The position numbers were made by a program, and so were the translations under genes. A stretch of 64,000 nt of DNA from Vigna angularis. Taxonomy: Eukaryota; Streptophyta; Magnoliopsida; Fabales; Fabaceae. The first letter of the stretch is position 1, and every line of letters starts with the position of its first letter. Positions 11,010 through 23,075 of this stretch are shown piece by piece. The notes below the pieces were generated by a model that had not been told where the DNA came from, ran no database searches, and saw nothing but the letters and a program-made list of their open reading frames with translations. The stretch is from the NCBI RefSeq assembly GCF_016808095.1, contig NC_068971.1, positions 26,680,131 through 26,744,130 on the forward strand, given 5' to 3'.

Positions 11010-11141
11010 TTGTTATAATGATCTTCTTATAGTGTAAAGCAAGATCATCTTTTGTCACATGTCTCAAAGGACTAAACTGAGTGAATAAATTCAAACCTTT
11101 CCGTGATAATTCATCTTAATACACAACTATTGATAAGGAAT

Positions 11142-11480
11142 CACTACTAAAAATTATATTTTTACCGGAGATTATTTTTTCTGTTTCCGACAGTTTTAAC
11201 TCCCAAAAAATATGTTACCCACGATTAGGAAAACTGTTGAGAAAATCTGCGTCACTAAGTAATTACTGACGATTTTTAAAAAAACCGCCGCAATTAGTAG
11301 GGGTTTTGAAAAACCGCCGGTATTAGCAGGGTTTTACTAAAACCGTCGAAAATAATCGGGGTTAAGCAAACCGCCGGTAGTTTGTGAGGGTTTTTGAAAC
11401 CGCCGGTACTTGTGAAGGTTTTCCAAAACCGCCGATAACTTCTTTTGAGTTTACATAGTTGGAGTTTCTAAAACCGCCGA
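11142..11480. mobile_element. One terminus of a CACTA-type element with ACCGCCGG subterminal repeats
   Basis: The sequence starts CACTACTAAAAATT, a typical CACTA end, and is followed by about ten copies of an 'aaaaccgccg(g/a)ta' word, two in altered form, over 300 bp. No matching terminus ending in TAGTAGTG was found to the right, so this looks like a truncated element or a terminus separated from its partner by later insertions. Confidence 0.65.
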
Positions 11481-11776
11481 AAAATTTAATAATTTAATTT
11501 TTTTTATTATTCAAATGACTTGATTATCATTAATAAACCAAAATTAAATAATATGAAACCAAAATTAAATGTAAACATTAAATACTTGTTGTAAACTTGG
11601 AGAGGTAAAACTTGTGTAATCTTAAAGAGGTTAATGGAATCCTTTAAGAGTTCTTAAGGGAGAACTTGGCATAGTTAATGTTGAGTGAATCAGTATAAAA
11701 TTTGTGATTTATTGCTTGTTATTCAAAATATTTTCCATTTACTCGTCTTATAAAAACTAGTGTCTAAATATCTTAC

Positions 11777-11843
<67 letters not shown>

Positions 11844-12769
11844 TTTTTACAAAATCATTAGACGTTGCTTTCTGAAAGAATTTGAAAAACATTATTCTCC
11901 TTTCTTCACCTTTGGTGATTTTTTTGTATTTTTATTTTAGTAAAACCGAATCATAAAAAAGTAAAAGTTAACAAATTAATTATCTTAAAATAAACTACTA
12001 GTTTATTTATATTATCATTAAATGAATTTATGAATAATATATATTATAAGTATATTTATTAGATAAGTCTAACAATCCATATTCGACAAATATAAAAAAA
12101 AAAACTACTAGATAAAAATAACTTATGTTTAAATTATTAAACTTTTTCCAAACTATTTTTTTCACTTTTAGTTTTACCCTTTTATTATTTCTAATTACTT
12201 GATCATTTAACAAAATAAAATTTATAAAAATATATTTTACTTTTATTTCTTAACATACTATTATTTAAAAAAAATGCTATATATTTATTTATATAAGGCA
12301 AATTGTTTACATTATCATATAAAAATTTTCATATAATAATGTTTTCTTACAAAAAATTGTCAACAAAAAATTAAATTTATCTTTTTATATTAAATTATAA
12401 TATAAATATTCTTATTGTTAAATATTTTTAATAGTTTTAGTAAGTAAAAAGTAAACTAATATTATTTAAAAAAAAATTAGCATTAATCATATGTACATTG
12501 GTATAAGATTTTAAATAATTATATTTGCAACAATAAAATTAAAACATTGTACTTAATAGTTTGTTTTAAATATTTAAATTATATATTTGTGATTAAAAAA
12601 TCACACTTCTTAATATTATAAATTTTGTCTTATATCATTTAAATTAACTTTAATTACTTTCAACTTGAAAATGTAAAGCTTAACATTTTAGTAAAACTAA
12701 AATAAAAGATAAAACTAACAAACTAATTGTTTTAAAATATATAGCTAATATATTTATATTGTCCTTAGA
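11481..12769. other. AT-rich DNA with a long (TA)n run
   Basis: A TA microsatellite spans about 11776-11840. The rest is very AT-rich with no supported gene. It may be the interior of the truncated CACTA element to its left. Confidence 0.5.
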
Positions 12770-14640
12770 TTAACCTAGAAATATATATTAAACTACACTA
12801 GACAGATATAACAAACAATATTAGATAAGTATAGCAATATACACATCAAACGAGTCTACTCCACATTAATAGACGAGTATAATAAAAATCATTAAACGAT
12901 TTTAGTAATACATGCTAAAATAATTTGTCTGCATTAACTAGATGAGTAAAAAAACATTAACATAACTCAGTCCATACATTGATTAAACGAATCTAAAAAT
13001 ACACTAATTAGTAAATATATGCACTGATTAGACAAGTTTAACAATACATATTAGGTGAGTATCTTCATATAATCACTAGACAAGTATAGAAAAAAAAAAT
13101 TAGACAAATCATTTCACGCATTGATCAGACAGGTCTAGAAATACCCATTAGATGAGTTTGTATGTACACTGATTAGACGAGTCTAACAACAAACACTAAA
13201 CAAGTTTATCCATAGATCATAAGACAAACTTGACAATATACATTGCATAAGTTTGTCCATACACAAATTATATTAGTCTATTAATACACATTAGACGAGT
13301 TTGTTTATTCCCTGAATATACGAGTCTTGTAATATACGTTAAACGAGTATAAACATACATTGATTGGACAAGTCTAAAAGTATACATTAGACAAGTTTGT
13401 CCATACACAAATTAGATGAGTCTAACAACAAACACTAAACAAGTTTATCCATAGATCATAAGACAAACTTGACAATATACATTGCATAAGTTTGTCCATA
13501 CACAAATTATATTAGTCTATTAATACACATTAGACGAGTTTGTTTATTCCCTGAATATACGAGTCTTGTAATATACGTTAAACGAGTATAAACATACATT
13601 GATTGGACAAGTCTAAAAGTATACATTAGACAAGTTTGTCCATACACAAATTAGATGAGTCTATTAATACATGTTAGATGATTTTGTCCACTCATTGATT
13701 AAACGAACCTTGCAATACACATTACATGAGACTAAATATACATTTATTGGACAAGTTTAGCAATACACGTTATATGAGTGTGTCCATATACTAATTGAAC
13801 AAGTCTAGTAATATAGATTCGAAGAGTCTATCAATGTATTGATTAGACGAGTAAAGTGATACATATCAAACAAGTCTTTCAATACAATGATTAAACAAAT
13901 TACATGAGTCTAACAATGCAGGTTAGACAAGATTGTTTATACACTTATTATACAAGTATAACAAAAAAATATTAAATAAGTCATTCCATAAATTGATTAG
14001 AGGAGTACAACAAAAATTATTACATAAGTGTAGGAATACATTAATTAGATGAGTAAAACAAAAAGTATTAGACAAATATGTTAATGTATTGATTATGAGT
14101 CTAGTAATACACATTTGACAAGTTATTCATATATTGATTAGACGACACTAACAATATACATTAGACACGTCATTCCACACACAAATTACACAAGTCTATT
14201 AAAACATATTAGACAAGTATGTTCATTCACTAATTAAAAGAATCTCTCAATACACAATAGACAAGTCTAGGAATATACTGATTAGATGAGTATATCGGAA
14301 AAACATTAAACAGGTCTAGGAATACACATTAGACAAGTATGTCCATATACTCATTAGATGAGTATAGTAAAAAAACATTTAGATGTGTCATTTCATACAT
14401 TAATAAGATGAGTTTAATAATACACATTAAACAAATATGTTCAAACATTGATCGAACGCGTCTTGTAATCCATATTAGATGAGTTTGTCCATATACTAAT
14501 TAGAGGAGTCTAGAAATATACGTTAGAAATGTATGTTCATATACATATTAGATGAGTCTATTAATACACATTAGATAACTTTGTCCATTTTCTGATTAGA
14601 CGAGTTTTATAATATACATTAAACAAATTTTTCCTTATCA
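12770..14640. repeat. Degenerate minisatellite array, unit about 48 bp
   Basis: About 1.9 kb is built from diverged copies of a unit such as 'ttagac(g/a)agt(c/t)t...aatacacattaga' containing 'tttgtccatacac' and 'attaga(c/t)gag'. The spacing between 'ttgtccat' words is about 48 bp where copies are best preserved. A higher-order duplication of 239 bp is nearly perfect: 13181-13419 is repeated at 13420-13658. No gene lies in the array; short frames in it are by-products of the repeat. Confidence 0.85.
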
Positions 14641-15228
14641 TGTGTATACGTTAAAATTCATTGCATCCAATCTAATATACCCAAAGAACAATGGGAAATA
14701 CAACAAAAAAATGTCCATGAACATTTTCACGTTAAAATGTTAAACCCATTTCTTTTTGTACTATTGGATGAAAACATAAAACGTAAATGTTGCTTACGCA
14801 AAAAGAGAGATTGGATCTAAACCCATACATAAATAGTGGTTCCCGCGTGCATTTTAATTAATAATAGAGTGCTTTAGAATATGTGAGAATTTCAATGATG
14901 AAAACATAATTCACGTTCATCTCAAAACAAAGAATCCCCAGAACACCATGGGCAAGATAAATAAAATGCTAACATTGATAGAGTGTACATTCACTAATAA
15001 TATCTTAATGGTAGAAAATTCTACAACCAAAACTATTTCTTTAATCATCCATAACTCTGACCTAAAATTCGATTTGGTACAATTGCTGTAACTCTCTAAA
15101 TTATAACTACCTATACAAATACAAAATTGTGCTCGTGGCTACGACAATAATACAATCCATCACAAAATTTCCTTCTAAAGGATAAAAATAGTTATGAATC
15201 ATGACATAGGATAAGAATAGAGTGTTTC
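14641..15228. other. Intergenic DNA and likely 3' flank of the carrier gene
   Basis: No feature was recognised. The last few hundred bases before 15229 probably include the 3' untranslated region of the carrier gene on the minus strand. Confidence 0.4.
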
Positions 15229-18200
15229 CTAACTTGGAATGCTTGATAGAAACATCTTCAATGTCTCATATGTCATAAAGACAATGCCCACGCTGGGAAC
15301 AACCTTGTAGTACTCAGGCAAAATGCCACTGTACAAACCACGTAGTCCTTCATTCTGAACTATGTGCTTAAATGTACCAAATAAACTGGTATTATAGACA
15401 CGTGCTCGACCACCAGCTCCCTCCAACTGCATTCTGCGTCTTACTAGATCCAAAGGAAATGTCGCTGCATGTTGCAAGAGACAACAATTAAACAATTAAA
15501 GTAAGAATGACTCATACCAGATGAGGAAATTGCTATCTGAAGAAAAATTCTTTGATTATATTGTAGCTGAAATGACTTATTTGGAAATACTATTAACTCA
15601 AACTTTTCAAATTAAAATTTAGATTTTAGGTTTTGGAATAGAAAGTGATATTGGAGACAACAACTATCAATAAAAACCTACCTGTTGACGATGCAACACC
15701 AGAAAGACTGCCACAAGCGAGACTGACCATACAGTAGAATCATCGGGCCTAAATTTCAAAGAATAAATTAAATATCTACAAACTAATAAGACCAAACACG
15801 AGGAGGTAACCTTCCACATAAAATACTCTCAATTCGTTGCAAATTCAGATACTCACCTTCGGGACTGCCAAAAAGAACGTAAGCCTTCATAAACAGAAAA
15901 GCTTATAGCTATATTGGGTCCAACACCCTGTACCATACAAAACAAGTTATGCCAATTGTAAAATATAGCAGGATCGTAAACATAAAGAAGCTAAAGAGAA
16001 GAGTTGAAAAACACATCATGAGCATACCAACAATGTAGCTCCAAGTCCCTTGTAGAGACCCAAGAACCCTTCTTCTCTGCAAATGGTATTAAAAGCGTGA
16101 GAGATGCCCCTGTAGTATATGGAACTTCTCTGCAGAGAAATCAAATCCCAAAAGTCATTACAAACTGGATCAAAGTCAATGAAATAGTAAGTTCCAATTA
16201 AAATCTAACCAATATACAATGCATGCAACTGAGCTCCAAAAATCTTCAAATATCGATAATTGGTAATTACCTGTGCTGCAAGTCGTGTTCTCACCAAATC
16301 CAAAGGATATGTAGCTGTAGCAGATGTTATGCCAGACAAACCACCACTTACGAAGTGCACAAACAGATCTGCACTGGTATTTCCTCGATGATTCTCACCC
16401 AAAAATATATGTAATAGCTGTAACAGAATACAAAACAATGAAACTGATTCAAACTTAAGAAACTTAAGTAACAATTTCTAGAGCACATAAACATTATGTA
16501 AACATCATCAGACGTTACATTCTTGTAGCGTTCATAAGCATAGAAGTTGACTGCAGAGTAAGGGAGACGATGGGCTATGGTCACCAAATTGCCTTTCCAA
16601 AATGCTCTAAATCCTTCTTCATTGACAATACGTGAAGCCTCACCCCAAATGCTAGGCTTACTCAATGCTGCCATATCAAAATGCATACCTTGAACCTGAT
16701 AAAGTAAATGCATGTAAAAATAGTTAGATAATACACTAGTTAATAATGTGTTTAATAGATAAAACATTTTAAGAGGCTAATTCATTTTTTCAGAGAATTT
16801 GAAATGCTTTACGACAAAATATGTTAGTTGGGTAAGGAATTTTGAAAGAAATTGAAATTCTAGAATTTCATTCAAAAAATTGGATTACTTAAAATTAAAA
16901 TATTTCAAATTCTAAAAAAAAGTAAGAATTTGAAATTCTTCATATTCTTAAACTCATATTTCAGTCTTAATAGTTTGGGTCAACTAGATCCTGAATAGGC
17001 TATGTTCAACTTGATGTGAGTTCGACCTAACTTAGTTTGACATGCCCCAATGTTTCGCCCTAACACAAGACCAACTTGATTTGGCCAAATCTAACCTAAT
17101 TTGTGATCCTAACTAGGCCAACCCAACTAGGACCCAACCCAAGCTAATCGCAACCAAACATCACTGAACATGGGCCTAGTCCAACTTAGCTTGACTTAGA
17201 CCCAGGTAGACTAGGCTTGATATAGGCCCTAGTTGACTTAGCTCAACTTTGGCTTAAGTAAACTTGGCTAGGCTCAACTTGCACATACCAACTCAACTCA
17301 ACTCAATTGGCCGGACTAACTTTGACTTGACTTGGCCCTAGGCAACTTCAACTTGACCTTGTCTTAATTAAGGTAATTTGGACTTAGTCATGATCAGACT
17401 AGGACCAATCTAAGCCTAACCCAACTTGACTAAACATGGGTCAAACCCAATTCACATGAATGGGGACCAACCCTTACTCTACTAAATGTGGACTTATATC
17501 GACTTGACTCACATTGAGCCCCAACTTGACATAAATCCAAGCTAACTAAATTGGACCGGAGTCCAAGAAAACTTGACTCAGTCTTGGGCCAAGGTTGGGC
17601 TCGACTTGGACTCAGACTTACTTAGCTCAACTTGACTCCGATCTATTTGGCTTGACTTTAGCTCGGGCCTATTTGGCTCAACTTAGGCTTAGGCCTACTC
17701 AACTTGGTTTAGGTTCAAGTTGACCTAGGCTAAGTCGACCGAACTAGGCTCAACTTAGGCTTAGGCCTATTCAACTTGATTTAGGTTCAAGTTAACCTAG
17801 GCTAAGTCGACCGAACTTGCATGACCTCGACCCAATGTTATGTATTGGTTGGTTCAGGTTGACCTAGGCTAAGTCGACCGAACTTGCATGAGCTCGTATG
17901 TGGCCCATTCCTCATTTCATAATTTGAAAATAATCTAGCTAAAATCTAAATTAAGAAAAAAGTTTGTAATTATAATAAATATTTTTTAAATTTTTTGACA
18001 AAAATAAAAATAACATCAATCAAGATCTACTAAAAGATTATATTTTTTTTAATTTAATAATTATTTGATATTTAAATACTTTGTTGAATTTGATGATAAT
18101 TTATCCAAATAAAAATATTAAAAATTTTATTGTCATTCAAATGATGAAATAATTTAAAATGTGATCAATTCAAATCTGATGCATTTGAATGTCTTAAAAA

Positions 18201-18757
18201 TGGTGAAATTTCCAACTTGACCAGAAACCTAAACAGTCCCATTTCATTTTATTGTCATTCAAATGATGAAATAATTTAAAATGTGATCAATTCAAATCTG
18301 ATGCATTTGAATGTCTTATAAATGGTGAAATTTCCAACTTGACCAGAAACCTAAACAGTCCCATTTCATTTTATTGTCATTCAAATGATGAAATAATTTA
18401 AAATGTGATCAATTCAAATCTGATGCATTTGAATGTCTTATAAATGGTGAAATTTCCAACTTGACCAGAAACCTAAACAGTCCCATTTCAACCAAAACCT
18501 AAAAATCCACCCCCCATGACATGCTAGGCAACCCTAAAATCAAACACATTCATTATAACACATTTAAAAAAAACCTGAAAAAGGATGGTGAGGCGTGCAA
18601 GTGGAGCAGTGCAGGTCTTGGCGAAAGCACCGGCTAGTCCACCAGCGAGAAGCTGAGACACTGTTCCCACTTGTACTTGCTGACCCTTAGGCTGCAACAA
18701 TTTCACATTGCTCCCATTCCCACCGTCAACCCCCACACCCACTCTCGCTGCTTCCAT
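15229..18757 (-). CDS. Mitochondrial carrier family protein, seven coding exons, frameshift in exon 6
   Basis: Exons by consensus splice sites: 18757-18575, 16695-16519, 16417-16271, 16129-16028, 15927-15857, 15748-15682, 15464-15229. The product would be a solute carrier of about 327 residues in an organelle inner membrane, with three tandem carrier repeats. The signature regions read TAPLARLTILFQ (exon 1; alanine replaces the usual acidic residue), YPLDLVRTRL (exon 3) and FPLDLVRRRMQ (exon 7). Sequence and length resemble the Arabidopsis At3g53940/At3g55640 group; the substrate is unknown to me. Exon 6 is 67 bp where the frame needs 68: PDDSTV must shift by one base to continue as VSLACGSLSG. 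As written, exon 7 would be read out of frame and stop within a few codons. This is either a true null allele or a sequence error. The start was taken at the ATG at 18757; a GTG two codons upstream is not a start. Confidence 0.88.
16970..17900. repeat. Degenerate short-unit repeat inside intron 1 of the carrier gene
   Basis: About 900 bp are made of shuffled, imperfect copies of words such as CAACTTGACTTAGG, CTAGGCTCAACTTGG and GACCTAGGCTAAGTCGACC. The last 270 bp hold three clear tandem copies of a unit of roughly 65-70 bp that includes GGCTAAGTCGACCGAACT. The base composition is more GC-rich than the surrounding intron. It looks like an old minisatellite with extensive drift. Confidence 0.7.
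18124..18486. repeat. 122-bp tandem triplication in intron 1 of the carrier gene
   Basis: Three head-to-tail copies of a 122-bp unit, starting near 18124, 18246 and 18368, each contain ATTGTCATTCAAATGATGAA and CCAACTTGACCAGAAACC. The copies differ at only a few positions, so the expansion is recent. The array ends about 90 bp before the exon 1 splice donor. Confidence 0.92.
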
Positions 18758-19859
18758 ACCCACCGCAAAAATTTAATCTTTCAAACGAAATAAAAGACAC
18801 TTGTTACCTTATTGTCTTTCCTAGGAGCACTCGAGGATAGTTTAAGCTCGGAAACCTCGAATCGCGGTTTCCAAGAGGGGGGTGGGTGGTTGTTACATTA
18901 GTGTTGGGTGGGTCTTCTTCTACTCGACAAGGAACGGAGCGTGAAGATGAAGGATAACAAAGTGGTGCAGAAACAAAATAAAAAATGTTTCTTTGATTCT
19001 GAGAAGCCGTCGGAAGTGAAGAAAAACAACAAAAAGGAAGTGGGGAAAGGGTTTATGTGTGAACGATAACTGGGATTAGGGTTTTACGCAATGGGACGGT
19101 GCCGTGATTTCCTTCACTGGTTTGGTGTAGCTGTTGCGTGTTTATTTTAAGCCTTTTTTTTTAGTATAAAAATTATGTGAATCTTAAAGATTAATATCGA
19201 AATACTAATATATTTGTTTATAAATTATTGGTTGAATAATAGTTTATAAATAAATATTTATTACAGTTATATTAAAGAAAATTTCATATATAATTTTTCA
19301 TTAAATTTATATCTAAATAATATAGTGTTATATTAATTTTTTATTAACTTTTTTATTTTCATAAAGCCTATAATAAATATAATATTGGATTTATATAAAA
19401 GAATTTAGTGTTTCTTTTCCTTTCTTCCTAAGTATATGATTTCCTTCCTATCCTAATTATATGATTAAACTTTGAAATAGTAAATACTAAATTTTAATAT
19501 TTTAATTTATTTTATTATTACTAAAAAAACTTTTTTTATTAAACTAACTTTTTTTTAATTATCACATCTTTGATTTAAATATGTTAAAACTCTTATTTTC
19601 ATTTTTTTAATAACTTATTTATATAAAAATATAAGTAAAATTTTTATAATCAAATAATTAAAACAAGAAGTTTGTAAGTTTGAAACTCATTCTTTTTTTT
19701 TCTCTACTATGGTTCCTTTTTGGTTGTCCTCACTTTTTAGGAAAACTTACCGTTCTCTCTCCTTTTTCTTGACGAGTGAAAGCCATTGGAGCAAACTTGG
19801 GAAATACTTTCTTAAGAACTCTCAACATTTTAATCCAAAAGGCAAGCTTAGATAGCGGT
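18758..19859. other. Promoter side and upstream region of the carrier gene
   Basis: The first 300-400 bp upstream of the ATG probably hold the 5' untranslated region and promoter on the minus strand. Beyond about 19160 the sequence is AT-rich with no feature recognised. Confidence 0.4.
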
Positions 19860-20245
19860 TGGAATTCCCACATCGACTAGAGATAAGACCAATTCATAGT
19901 TTATAAATGGGTGTAAATCTCACTCTACAAGCCGGTTTTGTGGGATTGAGTTAGGCTTAAAGTCCACTTCTAACTTGGTATCAAAGTCATGGTTAGAGCC
20001 TATCCTAGTGATATTTGTTGTTTGCTGGGCATATTGTTCCACCCGCTATCGTGCCGCTATCGAACCACCCATTAAAAATGTCTAATCCCACACTCGAGAT
20101 GTATATACCTCGGCGTGAGAGAGGTGTGCTGGAAGTCCCACATCGACTGGAGACAAGGCCAATTCATAGTTTATAAGTGGGTGCAAACCTCACCCTACAA
20201 GCCGGTTTTGTGGGGTTAAGTTAGGCTTGAAGTCCACTTATAACA
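19860..20245 (+). mobile_element. TRIM (terminal-repeat retrotransposon in miniature)
   Basis: Two direct repeats of about 115 bp, 19860-19974 and 20130-20245, start TGGAA(T/G)TCCCACATCGACT and share CAAGCCGGTTTTGTGGG and GTTAGGCTT(A/G)AAGTCCACTT. Directly after the first repeat comes TTGGTATCAAAG, a primer-binding site for initiator methionine tRNA. Before the second repeat is a purine run, GAGAGAGG. The roughly 155-bp interior has no coding capacity. Size and structure fit a TRIM of the kind common in legume genomes. No clear 5-bp target duplication was seen. Confidence 0.85.
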
Positions 20246-21149
20246 GTAGCTTCAAGAAGAACTGTGGTAGACTCCTTCTTTAAGCTTCTTTAACACATAG
20301 GAGCAGAAGGAGATAGTAACATTAGAACTAGATCGAGAAAATGAAGAAATTAGTATAGGGACATTATAGAGATAATAGATTGCATTTTTTTTAAGTTGTG
20401 TTATGTCTCTAACTTATATTAAGTACTTATGTGTTTACTTTAATGTATTTTGAAATATCTTTTAGAACGTGAAGATCAAGAGAATATGTTGAAAAAGAAA
20501 AACAAAATTTAATTTTTTGCAGGATTAAAATTTGTACGAAATTTATTTTGTACAATTATATGTACAACTTGTAAAGATCAAGAAAATAAGTATTTTAGAA
20601 AGCTATAGAAGTTTTAATAAAAGGTTTAATCATTTCGGAGGTCCCAATTTGTGTATATTCGTGTCAATTAGGTTCTCAAATTTTCAAAGAGCTCAATTAG
20701 GTCCCTTTTTACGTAAAATTGAGTCAATTATGATCTTGCCATTAATTGTTGTGGACAGGGTTAAATTTGTTGTCTAGTGGCATGCTGAGCTAGCATTTAA
20801 TAAGCATTAGGCACAATAAGACGTCATTACGTGAATTTATTTGATTTTAAGTTTAAAAAAAGTTTAAAATAAGTTAAATTTAATAAAAAACATAATGTTA
20901 TATTTATTTTTGGAAATGAAATTAAAACGTATTATGGTTAAGTTTGGTATTTTGGGGTCAGATTTTGAGTGTGTGCAAAATTAGGGAAAATTGGGAAAAA
21001 TAAGTTTTTTCGTGGGTTCGTTGTTCTGGTTCGAAATTAGGGGAAAATAGGGTTATAGTGAGAAATTAGTTGTGGATGAACTTTGGTTTTATGATTTTGG
21101 CGTCATCTATTAGTGGTTTTTCGATGGAATCGACAAATTGTTAGCGGTG

Positions 21150-21560
21150 AAGCACTATGGGGAGCACCTGAAGTAGAGTCTTCTGAGTTGACTCAAAACC
21201 AGCGTACAGTGTTGGCGGCGGAGGAGGTCAAGGAGTTGGGGGGAGAAGTTGGGGGGAGACGGTGGTGAGTGGAATAAGTGGAAGATGAGAGAGCCGAGGA
21301 GAATCTGAAGGTGGAAGAGATAGAGAAAGATAATGAAAAATGTGTTGTGTGACGTTGGGTTATTATAGCGTAAGGAAGATGGTGGCAGTAGAGAGAGGAT
21401 AGTGCCATTGAGACAAATTTACAAACATGTGGTGTGCATGAAGAATTGGGTGACCACAACAACGATGTAGAGTGTGGATGAATTGGGATGAGGGTTTGCC
21501 ACTTGGTGGTGAAGAAGAAACAGTGATCCTGTTATGGGATGAGGACCGAAAATCTCTTTT
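21150..21560. other. GC-richer, gene-like segment inside the MULE
   Basis: This stretch is richer in GC than the flanking inverted repeat and reads on the minus strand as proline- and serine-rich peptide in several frames, with no family motif I can name. It could be a further part of the captured gene or of a second one. Confidence 0.3.
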
Positions 21561-22604
21561 CTGGTATAAAATGTAATAGAAAATATACATATATTTACAA
21601 TATCTTTAAATCTAATTAAATAATAATATTACATATTAAGGTATAAAATTTCACTTCACCTCTCATTCCTTTTCTTCTCCATTACATTATTTGGTTAAAT
21701 GGAGTACAAGAGATGGAAAGAAGAACAATTTTAAAACACTGTAAAATAGGTTGGATGTTACAAAAAAATTGATAACCTAAATAAATTGGGATATTTTTTT
21801 GTAAGACTGTTCAGTTTGAGTCAAATGTGTTTTTACCTCTAATCATTCGTAAATTTCAGGTCAATTTGATTTTAAAAATAATAATTATACTTTGTCAAGA
21901 GGGATCCAGTGTTGGGAGAGGAGGGCGAAGTAGAGGTTGAGGGGTTGTGGAGGAGTGCGACGGAGATGAGGCGGCGGGTGTAAGATCCTTGAAAATATTT
22001 GTAAGTTAAATGCTAAAAAAAATGATGAATAGTAAATTGTGAATAGTAAAAAGTGAATAGTAAAAAAAAATATATATATATAATAAATAATATTTGGAAA
22101 GGATAAGTGTTCCACGTAGCTTTGAGATCAGAATTCATCAAATTGCAAATAAAAAATTATTTTTGTAATAGTAAAATGAATAAAAAAATGAATAGTTAAA
22201 ATGAATAGTAAAAAATGAATAGTAAATTTTTTTGCTATAAATAGCCAAGGGGGGAAGGTTGAAAATTTACACCAAAGAACTTAGAAAATTTTTGAGAGAA
22301 GAGAGTTGGAAGAATTTCTAATTTCAAAGGGGATATTCTGGAAGTTTTCAGAGAGCGAGGAGATTAAGTCTGTAATAGAGGTAAGGGAAGCTAACTTTGA
22401 GTATTTCTTTTTGTATTATCTTGAGTCTTGAATATGCTATATTTTTCTTTTGTCTAATTTTAAATCTTGAATATGGAGTATTTTGTTTCTGTATGATCTT
22501 GAATTTTAAATGAGAGTATGCTTTTGTGCTGATATCCAAGTGTGATAGTTGTAAAATGTGATGTTGATTATGTTATGCCATTTGTATGTTATTAGTGGTT
22601 TATT

Positions 22605-23075
22605 TTTTTGTATTTTGGAAGGATTAGAAATTGTCTAACCGGCTCTGCCAGATTCAATTTCTTGTTTCCCCAAACATTTGATTGTTTTCCTTATTTATTT
22701 TTATTGTATTTTGGAAGGATTAGAAATTGTCTAACCGGCTCTGCCAGATTCAATTTCTTGATTCCCCAAACTTTTTATTTCTTTCCTTATTTATTTTTAT
22801 TACATTTTTGGAAGGATTAGAAGTTGTCTAACCGGCTCTGCCAGATTCAACTTCTTGTTTCCCCAAACTATTTATTGCTTTACCTATTTATTTTATTGCA
22901 TTTTTGGAAGGATTAGAAGTTGTTTAACCGGCTCTGCCAGATTCAACTTCTTATTTCCCCAGACATGTATTGTTCTTGTTATTTAATTATATTGTATTGT
23001 TGGATGGATTAGAAGTTGTCTATCCGGCTCTGCCAGATTCAACTTCTTGTTTCCCCATGAATTTTTATATTAAGA
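22605..23075. repeat. Five tandem copies of a 96-bp unit inside the solo LTR
   Basis: Units begin near 22621, 22717, 22814, 22910 and 23006 with GGATTAGAA(A/G)TTGT and contain CCGGCTCTGCCAGATTCAA. Each has GATTAGAAGTTG..CAACTTCTTG, a small inverted repeat, so every unit can form a hairpin. Confidence 0.9.

Larger units (their letters stand above)
10040..11034. repeat. MITE-like element, family B copy 2, carrying two later insertions
   Basis: The right end reads CTTATAGTG and the flanking sequence shares the 'ttataa..taatt..aaattagtctctaa' order of the element at 8275-8643. The outer sequence is interrupted by a family A foldback (about 10142-10577) and by a 190-bp Mutator-type MITE (10820-11009). 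Removing both brings the two halves together. The left limit is approximate. Confidence 0.5.

Noticed and set aside
13923..14114. Minus-strand frame of 63 codons
   Set aside because: It lies entirely in the 48-bp minisatellite and reflects its repeat unit.
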